A stretch of 64,000 nucleotides of DNA from JACNIZ01 sp964344765 (GTDB lineage: Bacteria > Planctomycetota > UBA1135): the NCBI GenBank assembly GCA_964344765.1, contig CAYFOM010000007.1:1-64000 (forward strand). Direction: 5' to 3'. The position numbers and the translations under genes are program-made. Positions 8,652 to 17,479 of the stretch are shown here, piece by piece. The notes beneath the pieces are model-generated. The model did no database searches, had not been told where the DNA came from, and saw only the letters and a program-made list of their open reading frames with translations. How positions within the stretch are numbered: position 1 is the first letter of the stretch; every line of letters begins with the position of its first letter.

Positions 8652-11029
8652 TTTCAACTCTGCTTTCCCTACTCGTCGCGCCTGCTATGGCGGCGGCACT
8701 TGCACCCCAAGGATCGTCCGAGGATTACAAGCGTGCCGACGAATTCCGTCAGCGGTTCAGCGGCAAGTTGTTCGGTCACGATGTGAAGGAGCAATGGCTC
8801 AGTAACGGCCAACTGCTTTATTCGGTGTCCGCGGCCGATGGCGGCTTCAATTTGGTTTTGGTCGACCCGCAAGGCGAAGCCATGTTGCAAAAGAAGGTGG
8901 TGTTGAGCACCGACCGACTTCGTGAATTCATGATCAACGCCGGCATGGGCGGACGTCCGGCGCGCATTGTGCGCATTGCCCAATCGGGCGGAGCGAAGGC
9001 GCCGTTGCAGTTCATGCTGAGCGATGGTCAAGGCGTGGTGCAATATGATTTAGAAGGTGGTGAATTGGCTGCCGTTGCGCCGGAGAAGGCGACGGCGTTG
9101 CACTTAGATCCGTTGAAGCGATTTGCTCGAAGCCGCGACCATGGCGGCCGATCGGCCATCCATTTTGTGAATCAACTGGACGTCGCCTTGGAAATGATTT
9201 GGGTGGATCGATCCGGCAAAGAGAAGCACTATGGCGAAATCAAGCCGGGTGGCGATCATTGGATGAGCACCTTCAACGGCCATGGTTTTCGGCTTCGGGA
9301 TTTGAAGGGCAAGACGCGTTTTTACTTCGTTGCCGCTAAGGAGCCGGGCATTGCGCTGATGACTCCCGAGCTAGAGGCGGAGCTCCACGCGGACGAGCCT
9401 GAGCGGCCGAAGCGAGAGCGCAATAAGGAGCCTAAATTCCGCCATAAAGTTGAGCGATCCGGGGTGGCCGAGCACACGGTTAGCTTTGTGGAATCGTCGC
9501 CCAAGAGCCAAATTCAGCCGAAGCTGCATCAGTTTAATTACCTCAAACCCGGGGATGATTTGGGTAAATGGACGTTGAGTATTCTCGGTCCGGGTGAAGA
9601 TGGCGGTCAAAAAATCACCGTAGTGGAGGACAAGCTCTTTGCTCAGCCCTTCAACCTCAACCGCTTTCAGTGGTACGAAAACGGCACCAAGCTGCGCTTT
9701 GTTTACAACCAACGCGGCCATCAAATCCTGCGCTGGATCGAGGTGGACGCAAGAACCGGCGAGGCACGCACCCTGGTTGAGGAAAAAAGTTCCACCTTCG
9801 TCGATTACGCAGGCAAGACCTACGTGCGCGTCATGGCCGACCGCAACGAAGCGTTGTGGATGTCCGAGCGCGACGGCTGGAACCATCTGTACTTGATCGA
9901 CCTGGATAAGGGCGGAATCAAACGTCAGTTGACGCAAGGCGAATGGATGGTGCGATCCGTCGAAAAGGTCGACGTCGCCGGTGGCGAGGCTTTGATCAAA
10001 GTCATGGGCATCCATGCCAATCAAGATCCATATCACCAGCACTACGCCATCGTCAATTTGGACAGCGGCGAGCTCACCATCTTGACCGATGGCGACGGAA
10101 CTCATCAGATTGATTGGTCGCCGGATGGGCAATACTTCGTTGACCGTTTTTCGCGCGTGGATAAGCCGACGGTGACGCAGCTACGGCGTCGCAATGGCGA
10201 ATTGGTTTGCGAGTTGGAACGCGGAAATATGCAAAAGCTGGTCGACGCCGGTTGGCGCATGCCGCAGCGTTTTGCGGCGAAGGGCCGTGATGACCAAACC
10301 TTGATTTGGGGAGTGGTTTATCGACCGACCAACTTCAATCCGCATCGCAAATACCCGGTGATTGAGTCGATTTATGCAGGTCCGCATATCGCGCACGTGC
10401 CGAAAGCCTTTGCCGTGCACCGCAAGGCAATGGAAATGGCAGAGTTGGGTTTCGTCGTCGTGCAAATCGACGGCATGGGCACCAATTGGCGCGGCAAAAA
10501 GTTCCATGACATCGCGTGGAAGAATTTGCATGATGCCGGCTTCCCGGATCGGAAGCTTTGGATGCAAGCGCTGGCCGCAAAAGAGCCGGCGATGGATCTT
10601 TCGCGGGTTGGGATCTACGGCGGATCCGCCGGCGGTCAAAATGCCATGCGTGCACTCATTGATCACCACGATTTTTATCACGCCGCGGTTGCCGATTGCG
10701 GATGCCACGACAATCGCATGGACAAAATCTGGTGGAACGAACTGTGGATGGGCTGGCCGGTGGATGAAAGCTACAGCGAGGCATCGAACGTTGATCATGC
10801 TCATCGCATGCAAGGTGACTTACTGCTGATCGTCGGTGAGCTTGATCGCAATGTTGATCCGGCATCCACCATGCAAGTGGTCGACGCGCTCATCAAAGCG
10901 GACAAAGATTTCGACCTACTCGTGATGCCCGGTGCCGGTCACGGCGCTGCCGGTTCGGCTTACGGAACCCGTCGCACGCGCGACTTTTTCGTGCGCAAGC
11001 TGCTCGGCGTGGAACCGCGATGGAATTGA
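8648..11029 (+). CDS. S9 prolyl oligopeptidase/dipeptidyl peptidase IV-like
   Basis: A 793-residue exported serine peptidase. A signal peptide (MISTLLSLLVAPAMAAALA) is followed by a DPP-IV-type beta-propeller N-terminal domain and a C-terminal alpha/beta-hydrolase domain. The catalytic triad can be read as Ser660 (GIYGGSAGG), Asp733 (VGELDRNVDP) and His765 (GAGHGAAG). Length matches the DPP-IV/S9B family. Propeller segments such as DGWNHLYLIDLD and IDWSPDGQYFVDRFS are typical. It probably cleaves peptides in the periplasm or outside the cell. It overlaps the sulfatase stop codon by 4 bp. The pairing of a sulfatase with a peptidase has no obvious pathway logic. Confidence 0.92.
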   Translation: MISTLLSLLVAPAMAAALAPQGSSEDYKRADEFRQRFSGKLFGHDVKEQWLSNGQLLYSVSAADGGFNLVLVDPQGEAMLQKKVVLSTDRLREFMINAGMGGRPARIVRIAQSGGAKAPLQFMLSDGQGVVQYDLEGGELAAVAPEKATALHLDPLKRFARSRDHGGRSAIHFVNQLDVALEMIWVDRSGKEKHYGEIKPGGDHWMSTFNGHGFRLRDLKGKTRFYFVAAKEPGIALMTPELEAELHADEPERPKRERNKEPKFRHKVERSGVAEHTVSFVESSPKSQIQPKLHQFNYLKPGDDLGKWTLSILGPGEDGGQKITVVEDKLFAQPFNLNRFQWYENGTKLRFVYNQRGHQILRWIEVDARTGEARTLVEEKSSTFVDYAGKTYVRVMADRNEALWMSERDGWNHLYLIDLDKGGIKRQLTQGEWMVRSVEKVDVAGGEALIKVMGIHANQDPYHQHYAIVNLDSGELTILTDGDGTHQIDWSPDGQYFVDRFSRVDKPTVTQLRRRNGELVCELERGNMQKLVDAGWRMPQRFAAKGRDDQTLIWGVVYRPTNFNPHRKYPVIESIYAGPHIAHVPKAFAVHRKAMEMAELGFVVVQIDGMGTNWRGKKFHDIAWKNLHDAGFPDRKLWMQALAAKEPAMDLSRVGIYGGSAGGQNAMRALIDHHDFYHAAVADCGCHDNRMDKIWWNELWMGWPVDESYSEASNVDHAHRMQGDLLLIVGELDRNVDPASTMQVVDALIKADKDFDLLVMPGAGHGAAGSAYGTRRTRDFFVRKLLGVEPRWN

Positions 11030-11074
11030 GAGAGGCGAACTCAAATCAATTAGAATGGAGCCGAGGAAATATTC

Positions 11075-11542
11075 ATGGCCAAATCCTTCCGCGAAAAATT
11101 AGCCGAAGTCAAGCCGGACCTGCCACGCGTGCAGGACATCGATCCGAAGATGGCGAAGAAGTGGGGCGAAGGCACCATCTTGATGCCGACGGTACAAGAG
11201 GTTGACGCGTTGATGAAGAAGGTGCCGAAGGGCAAGCTGATGACCATCAATCAAATCCGCGAAAACCTCGCCGCCAAACACGGTGCCGACATTTCGTGCC
11301 CGATCGTCACCGGAATCTTCGCGCGCATTTCCGCCGGGGCCGCCGGCGAGATGTTGGACGAAGGGCGCAAGCGCGTCACGCCCTTCTGGCGCACCCTTAA
11401 AGGAAAGGGCGAGATCAATGAAAAGTACCCGGGCGGCTTAGAAGGTCAGCGCGAACGCTTGCAAGCCGAGGGTCACGAAGTCGTGCAACGCGGCAAAAAG
11501 ATGTACGTCGCCGACTTCGAGAAACGATTGGTCAAGCTTTAG
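11075..11542 (+). CDS. MGMT family protein lacking the canonical active-site motif
   Basis: A 155-residue soluble protein resembling the small proteins annotated as MGMT family (O6-alkylguanine-DNA alkyltransferase-like fold). Recognisable blocks are KVPKGKLMTINQIRENLA, SCPIVTGIFARISAGAA and TPFWRTLKGKGEINEKYPGG. True alkyltransferases carry a PCHR active-site motif. Here only a Cys in SCPIVTG is present, at a different point, so dealkylation activity cannot be assumed. A GAGG ribosome-binding sequence precedes the ATG, and a TAGAAT hexamer lies at 11051-11056. It is a single gene, convergent with its downstream neighbour. Confidence 0.72.
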   Translation: MAKSFREKLAEVKPDLPRVQDIDPKMAKKWGEGTILMPTVQEVDALMKKVPKGKLMTINQIRENLAAKHGADISCPIVTGIFARISAGAAGEMLDEGRKRVTPFWRTLKGKGEINEKYPGGLEGQRERLQAEGHEVVQRGKKMYVADFEKRLVKL

Positions 11543-11554
11543 AGCGCAGCTTCG

Positions 11555-12865
11555 CTACGGCAGGAAGTCGACGCGCACCGCATTGCTGAAGCCGTAACCC
11601 TGCGGCTGAGCCGGGTCTGCATAAACAGCTTGGGTGTAGATCGAAATCGGGCCCAAACCACCGGCGATATCCGGCCACAGCCAACTGCCTTCTTCGTCGA
11701 AGGTGAAGTACTGGATGTCGTAAACCGGGATCGGAATCAGCGTGCCGCCATTCCAAGACGTCGGTTGGAAGTTGGTGCCGTAAAGCAAAGCACCGGCACC
11801 GAGCGGCTCGCCGTAGCTGACCATCAAGTCGGCCGTGCCGCCGCTGGCCAGCGGATCGCCACACACAGTCAGCAGCGCAGTTCCCGGACCGCCATAACCC
11901 AAGTCGGTTTGGCAAACGGTCGCTGCAACCACGGTGTCGACGTAATCGGTCACCTCGCGCAACGTAATCTCCACCGCAGTAGTGGTCGTCGGCCAATCCA
12001 AATTGCCGCCGACGTGCACATGTCCCGCCGCTACACACCAATTCGGGTGCGCCGGCGACGAACGATCATCGCGATACCAAACACCGTTGTAAGCGATGAA
12101 CTCCGACAAGAAGCCGCCGCCGTCGCCAGTCCAGTTGACGTAACCGTTGATATTCAAACCAGCGTTATTAATCGCGTCGACGATGTCCTGCACCGGCAAC
12201 GATGACTCAATTAGCGCATCGGCGGGGCGGGAGCCGTCGGGCGGCAGCAGGTCGGGATAGCGCGGATCCAAATAATCCGGAATCCAAGCCGTGCGGTTGT
12301 ACTGATTGATCTCGACCTCCCAACTGCGATCGATAAATCCGCGACTGAAAGTAATGATCGCAATCGGCTGCAAGTTGTGAACGAAGGTCCAAAAATCCAA
12401 CGTGGTGTCTTGGTAATCGACTTCCAAATCACCGTGGCCCTTGCCGCACGAGAAGCAATTCGGGTTGTTGAACTCGGGGAAATAAGAGATCACGTCATAA
12501 CCGCGATTTTCCCAATTGGAGCCCTGCCAACCCAGTGGATTTTTCAACGGATCGGTGCTGAACTGGCGCACGCCTTCATTCGTTGGCGGCCAGTACCCAG
12601 TCAACAGAACAACAGGCCGCGTCGAGCGATTGAAGCGCGGGCCCTTGCTAACGTCACCGACCCAGCCCGGGGTCCAAGGTGCCGAAGCATCCAACCAAGG
12701 CGAGTTATGGGCCAAACGGTCCAAGGCTTGGGAAATCGAAGGAGCCTGCTCCGGATAATCCAACTGCTTGGCACGGCGCACCTCGACGTCGCCGCGCTGG
12801 GCGGCAAGCGGAGCGGTTAACGCGGCAAAGCAAACTGCAAACGCTATTCTGGTAGCTGAAATCAT
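11555..12865 (-). CDS. Pyroglutamyl peptidase I-like secreted protein, Cys replaced by Ser
   Basis: A 436-residue exported protein: signal peptide MISATRIAFAVCFAALTAPLAAQ, then a region that lines up by eye with peptidase family C15. VVLLTGYWPP matches the VLVTGFDPF start and QPIAIITFSRG the central strand. GGGFLSEFIAY matches the catalytic-Cys segment (TAGTFVCNHLFY type) with Ser at the Cys position, and AGHVHVG matches the catalytic-His segment. The C-terminal 110 residues form a planctomycete-type beta module (LTVCGDPLASGGTADL, NGGTLIPIP, YGFSNAVRVDFLP). Its start codon shares the tetranucleotide CATG with the divergent gene. Whether it is a serine-variant peptidase or a non-catalytic relative is open. 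Confidence 0.68.
   Translation of the reverse strand: MISATRIAFAVCFAALTAPLAAQRGDVEVRRAKQLDYPEQAPSISQALDRLAHNSPWLDASAPWTPGWVGDVSKGPRFNRSTRPVVLLTGYWPPTNEGVRQFSTDPLKNPLGWQGSNWENRGYDVISYFPEFNNPNCFSCGKGHGDLEVDYQDTTLDFWTFVHNLQPIAIITFSRGFIDRSWEVEINQYNRTAWIPDYLDPRYPDLLPPDGSRPADALIESSLPVQDIVDAINNAGLNINGYVNWTGDGGGFLSEFIAYNGVWYRDDRSSPAHPNWCVAAGHVHVGGNLDWPTTTTAVEITLREVTDYVDTVVAATVCQTDLGYGGPGTALLTVCGDPLASGGTADLMVSYGEPLGAGALLYGTNFQPTSWNGGTLIPIPVYDIQYFTFDEEGSWLWPDIAGGLGPISIYTQAVYADPAQPQGYGFSNAVRVDFLP
12845..12850 (+). promoter_or_regulatory. Candidate -10 hexamer (TATTCT)
   Basis: TATTCT ends 13 nt before the ATG at 12864 and no Shine-Dalgarno sequence lies between. It sits inside the signal-peptide codons of the divergent gene. 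No convincing -35 element was seen. Weak evidence alone; it fits a pattern seen at several genes in the window. Confidence 0.3.
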
Positions 12866-13313
12866 GGCTTTTACTTTACCAAAGTTCTTCGCCGCCGCCT
12901 TGTTGCTGCCTGCCTGCGCCGGATCGCCCTCCGAGGCTGACCTCAAGCAGATGCATGAGCAAATGCACGAACAGGTCCGACAAACCGAAACCGCCTTCGC
13001 CGCCACCATGGCCGACCGCGATTTCAGCGGCTTCCAATCCTTCCTCGCCGACGAAGCCACCTTCCTTTCCGCCGGCCACACCCTGCGCGGCAAGCAACAA
13101 GTCGCCGACGCCTGGGAGCCGCTGTTCGACGGTGAAACCGCACCGTTTTCGTGGCAGCCGGAACGCGTCGAAGTTTTGCAAAGCGGCGACTTGGCGCTGA
13201 GCACCGGACCGATTCACGATCCCAATGGCAAACGCGTCGCCAGCTTCACGTCGATTTGGCGGCGCAACACCGACGGCACTTGGCAGATCGTGTTCGATTT
13301 CGGCAGCGAATAA
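12864..13313 (+). CDS. SnoaL/DUF4440-like lipoprotein
   Basis: A 149-residue protein with a lipoprotein signal (MAFTLPKFFAAALLLPACAG, lipobox LPAC). It is therefore predicted to be lipid-anchored in the periplasm or outer membrane. The mature part fits the NTF2-like fold of DUF4440/SnoaL proteins: an N-terminal helix (TETAFAATMADRDFSGFQSFL), then FLSAGHTLRGKQQVADAW, and a closing strand pair SIWRRNTDGTWQIVFDFG. Such domains bind small ligands or catalyse isomerase-type steps; no specific substrate can be named. The start overlaps the divergent gene's start codon. Confidence 0.8.
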   Translation: MAFTLPKFFAAALLLPACAGSPSEADLKQMHEQMHEQVRQTETAFAATMADRDFSGFQSFLADEATFLSAGHTLRGKQQVADAWEPLFDGETAPFSWQPERVEVLQSGDLALSTGPIHDPNGKRVASFTSIWRRNTDGTWQIVFDFGSE

Positions 13314-13344
13314 AAAAAACCGGCGACGATAGCTCGACGCCGGT
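13312..13344 (-). terminator. Rho-independent terminator for the gene at 13362-14129
   Basis: Read on the minus strand, a 7-bp perfect stem (ACCGGCG at 13319-13325 pairing with CGCCGGT at 13338-13344, 12-nt loop) is followed by an eight-T run. It lies 18 nt beyond the minus-strand stop. The T-run overlaps the stop codon of the convergent lipoprotein gene, so transcription from the minus strand ends exactly at the gene boundary. Confidence 0.85.
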
Positions 13345-13361
13345 CTTCGAGGTAGGTGAAC

Positions 13362-14129
13362 TTACTGGATCAGAGCAACACTGGTCGTTGCGCAAGTTTC
13401 GAGATCAAGTGCCTGCAAATACACCGTTCCGCAAGCCCCAGGGGGCACGGTGAAGGGGAAGACAATGTCGCCCGCCGCGTTGGCCGTCAGCGTGGTGCCG
13501 AGGGTGACCGTGTTATCGAGGCCGAGCATGGTGCCGGCGCAGGGATAACCATTCGGGATGATGAACGATCCCGTTCCAAAGCCATAAAGCAGTGCGACCT
13601 GCTTATTTGCCGATGCGCCGTTGATGTCGACCTGCAAAGCATCCGGGCAGCTGCCGGTGAGCTCCATGATGAAGGTCGGCTGCGGCTCCACCGTGCCGCC
13701 GGTTGCATGACCTTGATAAACCCCACCGCGTTCGATGTCGAAGGTGCTGAGCACCGGATCGACGATGCCGGCGGTGGTTGGCGTCAGCTCGTTGGTGAAC
13801 TTCAGCATCACGTCGAGGCCGAGGTTGTGCCAGTTACCGAGCAGCGAAAATTCGATTTGCTTGGTTTCAATGGTGATGACCATCTCGTTGAGATCGGAAC
13901 CGAACCAAGGAATGTTGACCCACTGCATTTCGCCGATGCCATTTTCAAAATCACCCGGTGTATAAGTCCAAGTGAATTCACCGGTCATCGGATGCGACGA
14001 AGCGTTGGAACCGTGGCTGATGTCAGGCTTCAGCCGCACATTTTCCAAGCTATAAGTGATGGTTTGCGTTTGGGCCGCCGCAGGGACGGCCAAAACGACT
14101 GCTGCGAAGAGGGGGAGAAGTTTTTTCAC
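13362..14129 (-). CDS. Secreted protein with planctomycete-type C-terminal module
   Basis: A 255-residue exported protein (signal peptide MKKLLPLFAAVVLAVPAAAQ). The first ~150 mature residues are predicted beta-rich (TYSLENVRLKPDISHGSN, GEFTWTYTPGDFENG) and I do not recognise them. They superficially resemble proteins whose C-terminus directs surface attachment. The last ~95 residues form a recurrent module: TGSCPDALQVDINGA, LLYGFGTGSFIIPNG, GTVYLQALDLETCATTS. It is a stand-alone gene with its own terminator. Function unknown. Confidence 0.72.
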   Translation of the reverse strand: MKKLLPLFAAVVLAVPAAAQTQTITYSLENVRLKPDISHGSNASSHPMTGEFTWTYTPGDFENGIGEMQWVNIPWFGSDLNEMVITIETKQIEFSLLGNWHNLGLDVMLKFTNELTPTTAGIVDPVLSTFDIERGGVYQGHATGGTVEPQPTFIMELTGSCPDALQVDINGASANKQVALLYGFGTGSFIIPNGYPCAGTMLGLDNTVTLGTTLTANAAGDIVFPFTVPPGACGTVYLQALDLETCATTSVALIQ

Positions 14130-14197
14130 GGTGGGATTTACAGACTTGGAGGTATGTAGGGGGACCTCTAAAGTATTCCGCTGAAACCACTCTGAGG

Positions 14198-14211
14198 TGA
14201 CAAAAATGTCA
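14198..14211. promoter_or_regulatory. Small palindrome upstream of the 13362-14129 gene
   Basis: TGACA and TGTCA arms separated by AAAA, about 70 nt upstream of the minus-strand gene. On the minus strand it includes TTGACA. A repressor site or part of a promoter is possible; no well-spaced -10 was found. Confidence 0.25.
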
Positions 14212-14264
14212 AGGTTTTACCGTCGGCGGTATTTTCACCAACCGAAAAGTCGGCTTTAGTGGCC

Positions 14265-15497
14265 CTAAAGAGCCTTTCTTGGCGGTATGACCGCGTTGGA
14301 AACCAGCAGTCCACTTACCAAGGAAAATGCCGTGGTCAGCATCTGGAATCCTTGCTCGAGGCCGACTAGCGGATCGCCCTTCATCAGCTCGGTGATGCTG
14401 AGGAAGCCGATCGATCCCGGTACCAGCACGAGGATGCCCGGCAAACGGGTGATGGTTGCCGGTCGATCGAAAATTCGGGCGTAGAGGTTTGAGCCGGCTC
14501 CGGCTAACAGCGCGCCGAGGAAGACGCCCAACTCCGGACCGAGTTCAGCGATTCCTGCTTCCAGCGCCAAGTATGGCGCCATCACTGCGATGGTGATCCA
14601 TGGCAGGTCGCGAGCTTTGGCTTGGAACAACATGCCTAAGGTGATGCCGGCCACTGCCAGCGCCGTCGGCTCGACCCAAATTGGCCACGCTTCCGGTTCG
14701 ACCAAAACTGGCGCACCTACCAACCATTCGGCCAAACGACGGCCGCCGAGCACGCCGAAGCCGAGCATCATCAGCAATAGGCTGGACCAAGCTAAGCGAC
14801 CAGTGCCTGAAATAACGTTGCGTTGTGCCAGTTCGGACACCGCCGTGGTCAGGGTGAAACCGGGCAGCAGCACAATGATTCCCGCCAGCGTTGCCGTGTC
14901 GACGTCGGCGCCGCCTAGGAAGTGACCGCCGATGACCGCAGTCAACGAAACCAAACCGGCGCTCAGCAACTCATGCAAACCAATCAGCGATTGCTTCGGT
15001 CCGGCGATTTGCAAAAACAAACCAAGGATCAACCCGCAGATGCCGGCCAACACTATCTCCATCGGCCCACCGCCGAAGAAGGTCGACGCCGCCGCCGACG
15101 ACAGCGCGAAGCAGGCGGTGATGATTACAGGTCCGTATAACGGCTTCTCTTCGTCGATCTGATCGATCTTCAAAATCCCGGCAGCCGGCGTGATCTTCCC
15201 TTCGACCACGTCGTTCCACAAGCGATCCAACCGAACCAACTTGTCGAAGTCGGCTTCGTTGCGTTGCAAACGATAAAGGTGAGCGAATCCTTCTTCACCG
15301 GGCAACTCGAACGACGCCAGCAATGCCGTCGGCATCGAGAAGAAGTGGCCGCGCAAGCCCAACTCGGTCGACAATACGCCCATGACCGCCTCGAGGCGGG
15401 TGGCGGAGGCGCCGTAGATGTGCAGAGCTCGCCCCAACTTGAGGGCAAATCGCACACCTTCGCGCTTATCGACCGGGAGGTTGGTGGGCGGTGCCAT
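14265..15497 (-). CDS. Threonine/serine exporter family protein (ThrE-type)
   Basis: A 410-residue inner-membrane protein. Residues ~14-260 match the DUF1212 (YjjP-like) domain: a soluble N-terminal part (LKLGRALHIYGASATRLEAVM) followed by TM helices (VIITACFALSSAAASTFFGGG). The C-terminal third matches the ThrE_2 (YjjB-like) domain (GFGVLGGRRLAEWLVGAP, GAGSNLYARIFDRPATI). Thus both halves of the split E. coli YjjP/YjjB system are in one chain, as in Corynebacterium ThrE. About ten hydrophobic helices are visible. It probably exports threonine/serine or related small acids; substrate is inferred from family. Divergent from the OPT gene. Confidence 0.88.
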   Translation of the reverse strand: MAPPTNLPVDKREGVRFALKLGRALHIYGASATRLEAVMGVLSTELGLRGHFFSMPTALLASFELPGEEGFAHLYRLQRNEADFDKLVRLDRLWNDVVEGKITPAAGILKIDQIDEEKPLYGPVIITACFALSSAAASTFFGGGPMEIVLAGICGLILGLFLQIAGPKQSLIGLHELLSAGLVSLTAVIGGHFLGGADVDTATLAGIIVLLPGFTLTTAVSELAQRNVISGTGRLAWSSLLLMMLGFGVLGGRRLAEWLVGAPVLVEPEAWPIWVEPTALAVAGITLGMLFQAKARDLPWITIAVMAPYLALEAGIAELGPELGVFLGALLAGAGSNLYARIFDRPATITRLPGILVLVPGSIGFLSITELMKGDPLVGLEQGFQMLTTAFSLVSGLLVSNAVIPPRKAL

Positions 15498-15564
15498 GTT
15501 TCACAGCGGCGGACGACGTCGTCCGAACCGGGCATTTTGCCGAGCAATCGCGGAAAAGCAACCC

Positions 15565-15570
15565 TATTCT
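15565..15570 (+). promoter_or_regulatory. Candidate -10 hexamer (TATTCT) before the OPT gene
   Basis: TATTCT ends 7 nt upstream of the proposed GTG start at 15578, so a transcript would begin at or almost at the start codon. No Shine-Dalgarno sequence is present. No clear -35. Confidence 0.35.
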
Positions 15571-15577
15571 GGGCTTC

Positions 15578-17458
15578 GTGACTTCTGCCAAACCCTACCG
15601 CGAATTAACGCCAGCCGCCCTGATCGGCGGAATCATGGTCGGCGCGCTGCTCAACATGGGCATTGTTTACGCCGGCCTGCAAATCGGATTCACCATTGTG
15701 GGCTCGACCGTTGCCGCGGTAATTGGCTTCGGCGTGCTGCGCGGGCTGCTGGGCAAAGGCTCGATTTTGGAGGTCAACATCTTCCAAACCGTCGCCTCGT
15801 CGGTGAACACGGTGAACGCCGGCATCATTTTTACTGTGCCGGTTTTGTTCCTGCTGGGGTTTGAGCAGGACATCAATTACGGCGCTTTGATGTTGGCGGC
15901 AATCGCCGGTTCCTTGCTTGGTGTGGTGATGATCATCCCGCTGCGTAAGCAGATCATTGAGTATGAACGGCTGCGCTTCCCTGAAGGCGTTGCTGTAGCC
16001 ACAATCTTGAAGTCGCCCGGCGCGGGCATGGAGAAGGCGCGCTTGCTGGTCATTGGTGTGGCCGTTTCCGGATCGGTGGCGATATGCACGCACCTCGGAG
16101 TTCTGGGGGAAAGCTTCAACTTGGGGCAAGCCATTGGCATTCCCGGAGCAATTACCTTTGTTCTCGCAACCAGCATGTTGAGCTTAGGAGCTGGTTATTT
16201 GGCGGGTCGCGGCGGTTTGGTCGTGCTGTATGGAACCGTTCTGAATTACTGGGTCTTGGTGCCCGTCGCTGTAGGTTTGGGTTGGGTGTCGGAGCAGTAC
16301 CTGGGATTCGGACTGTTCGACTTTGTGCATGACAACTACGCCCTTGCCGAGGGAGAAGAGCTGCCGGCCGACCTTGCATATGCCAGTAAATTCCTCGGCG
16401 ACTTTTCGCACTTCACCAGTCGCCATGTGGGCATTGGCATGATCTTGGGAGGTGCAGTTGCCGGAATCTTGTTGGCGCTTCCGGCATTGAAGTCGGCATT
16501 GGGAAGCTTGCGCACTGGTGGCCAGACTGGACGCCGCGAAGAGGTGCCGATCTCCGTGTTGAACGGTGGCTTGATTTTGGGCATGGCGATGCTGTTCATT
16601 GCTACTAAGATCGCCGGCGGCGACCACCTAAGTTGGGGCAAAGTCTTTGCCGTCACTTTGGCAGGCGGTGCCTGGCTGTGGTTGGCAGGATTGGTGGTAG
16701 CGCAAACTACCGGTCGAACCGACTGGTCGCCGTTGTCCGGATTGGCGTTGATTGCCATTGCCATCATGATGGCGATCATGGGCACCGATTCGGTGTACGT
16801 GGTACCGGCTGTAACCGTCGGTGCATCCATCTGTGTTGCAACGTCGATGTGTGCCGACATGATGGCGGACCTCAAAACTGGCTACTTAGTCGGTAGTCGG
16901 CCATTACGTCAGCAAATTGCCCAAATTGTTACGTGTTGGATCGGCCCTGCCATTGCGCTCGTAATTGTGATCGTGCTTTGGAAGGCTTACGGATTCGGTC
17001 CGGATCAAGCCAAGGTTTTGCACGAACGCGCGATGGAAGCCGGAGGCACGGTGCTCGAAGAATTTAAGGCTGCTGGTGGTACCGAGACCGATCTACCCGA
17101 AGGGATTCCAAAGCTTGGAGCTCCTCAGGCGGGCGCGCTTGAGTCGGCCATTCAAATTGTTCAAAAGGGCGACGTCCCTGTCGGCAAGTACGCCGGTGGT
17201 GCCATTCTGGGCGTGGTCGTGTCCTTCCTGGTTTCGCCGGGGCTCGGCGTGATGGTCGGCTTGTCCATGTACCTGCCATTCAAATACATGATCGTGTTTG
17301 GTATCGGCGGCATCTTGAACATCATCATCTCGCGGCGCAAAGGCGTGCGTTGGGCGGAAGACAAGGGCGTACCGCTGGCTGCCGGATTAATTGTTGGTGA
17401 CGCGTTAGTCGGCGTCATCTTTGCCATCATTGAGGTGGCTTCATCCATGTCTGCATAA
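15578..17458 (+). CDS. OPT family oligopeptide transporter
   Basis: A ~626-residue polytopic membrane protein with about 15 hydrophobic helices. Typical OPT features are the early block ELTPAALIGGIMVGALLNMG, GLQIGFTIVGSTVAAVIGFG, and a metal/peptide-transporter-like core. Bacterial OPT proteins are proton-coupled importers of oligopeptides or metal chelates; the exact cargo is not readable. The start is uncertain. A GTG at 15578 leaves 80 nt to the divergent exporter, whereas the longer frame from 15491 would overlap the neighbour's start codon and adds non-membrane residues without family similarity. It is followed after 21 nt by a small membrane protein and is likely cotranscribed with it. 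Confidence 0.9.
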   Translation: MTSAKPYRELTPAALIGGIMVGALLNMGIVYAGLQIGFTIVGSTVAAVIGFGVLRGLLGKGSILEVNIFQTVASSVNTVNAGIIFTVPVLFLLGFEQDINYGALMLAAIAGSLLGVVMIIPLRKQIIEYERLRFPEGVAVATILKSPGAGMEKARLLVIGVAVSGSVAICTHLGVLGESFNLGQAIGIPGAITFVLATSMLSLGAGYLAGRGGLVVLYGTVLNYWVLVPVAVGLGWVSEQYLGFGLFDFVHDNYALAEGEELPADLAYASKFLGDFSHFTSRHVGIGMILGGAVAGILLALPALKSALGSLRTGGQTGRREEVPISVLNGGLILGMAMLFIATKIAGGDHLSWGKVFAVTLAGGAWLWLAGLVVAQTTGRTDWSPLSGLALIAIAIMMAIMGTDSVYVVPAVTVGASICVATSMCADMMADLKTGYLVGSRPLRQQIAQIVTCWIGPAIALVIVIVLWKAYGFGPDQAKVLHERAMEAGGTVLEEFKAAGGTETDLPEGIPKLGAPQAGALESAIQIVQKGDVPVGKYAGGAILGVVVSFLVSPGLGVMVGLSMYLPFKYMIVFGIGGILNIIISRRKGVRWAEDKGVPLAAGLIVGDALVGVIFAIIEVASSMSA

Positions 17459-17479
17459 CCTGAACCACGGAGAATAAAC

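Noticed and set aside
12866..13204. Long upstream extension of the pyroglutamyl-peptidase-like gene
   Set aside because: It lies antisense to the SnoaL-like lipoprotein and would bury a clean signal peptide.
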